36,727 nucleotides of DNA. It comes from Pseudomonadota bacterium (lineage in GTDB: Bacteria; Desulfobacterota; S145-22). Both the position numbers and the translations under genes were made by a program. Each line of letters opens with the position of its first letter. The first letter of the stretch is position 1. The stretch is taken from assembly GCA_015493505.1 (NCBI GenBank), contig WGDA01000172.1, forward strand, positions 1 through 36,727, read 5' to 3'. The notes under the pieces are model-generated. The model made no database searches. It was given only the letters and a program-made list of their open reading frames with translations, and had not been told where the DNA came from. This document shows, one piece after another, positions 36,704 through 36,727 of the stretch.

Positions 36704-36727
36704 ATGCAACAAAAAGCGTTGCCTTAC
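36704..36727 (+). CDS. Start of a probable transposase gene (truncated by the window)
   Basis: ATG 36704 opens MQQKALPY and stays open to the end of the window. GGGGTGAAG lies about six bases upstream as ribosome site. The product is inferred from its position in the element only. Confidence 0.4.

Larger units (their letters stand above)
36620..36727 (+). mobile_element. Left end of a second insertion sequence
   Basis: This stretch holds an inverted repeat CACCCCGTTG (36625-36634) / CAACGGGGTG (36686-36695), a 16-base perfect palindrome CACTGAATATTCAGTG (36636-36651), a promoter and the start of a reading frame that leaves the window. The family cannot be assigned from this much, and the exact left boundary (about 36620-36625) is inferred from the end of the AT-rich flank. 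Confidence 0.45.

Overview
The window reads as a piece of a Gram-negative, anaerobe-like chromosome, most plausibly Desulfobacterota (the former Deltaproteobacteria, syntroph or sulfate-reducer type). The reasons are the order ftsH-folP-cdaA-cdaR-glmM-pdxJ-acpS, a full-length Pta paired with AckA, several PaaK-like AMP-forming ligases, a TRAP transporter and a UbiD decarboxylase. This placement rests on gene content only.

Layout. Positions 1-160 hold the last 24 codons and probable right end of an IS3-type insertion sequence. Then come a two-helix K+-channel-like protein (374-706) and exonuclease III (974-1762), both rightward. From 1881 to 27073 every gene points left. In transcription order from the right these are: an HD-domain protein, a radical SAM protein and an MFS transporter; a consensus promoter followed by a class V aminotransferase, serA and purA; a promoter followed by ftsH, folP, cdaA, cdaR, glmM, pdxJ and acpS; a PaaK-like ligase, pta, ackA, a DUF3783 protein, a GT81-like glycosyltransferase and a lone receiver domain; three tRNAs (Gln-CTG, Glu-CTC, Ala-GGC) with their own promoter and terminator; and a polar amino acid ABC transporter. 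At about 27.1 kb the direction flips. sucC-sucD run rightward and end in a strong terminator. A 0.37-kb AT-rich gene-free stretch with several DnaA-box-like 9-mers follows.

From 29.7 kb to the end is a visibly AT-richer catabolic module: a divergent IclR-type regulator, a UbiD-family decarboxylase, a DctP-DctQ-DctM TRAP transporter, a Tm-1-like/UPF0261 protein and the first ~34 residues of another PaaK-like CoA ligase. That ligase is cut off at a terminator-like hairpin and is followed directly by the left end of a second insertion sequence.

How it fits together. The left block is housekeeping: serine, purine, folate, PLP and amino-sugar synthesis, c-di-AMP signalling, membrane proteolysis and acetyl-CoA/acetyl-phosphate/ATP conversion. 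The right block looks like an inducible system that imports an organic (probably aromatic or unsaturated) carboxylate, decarboxylates it and, before truncation, perhaps activated it with CoA. The most notable signals are this module, a receiver-domain protein in the operon that makes and uses acetyl phosphate, an altered channel selectivity filter, a transposase leader arranged to block read-through translation, and the DnaA-box cluster.
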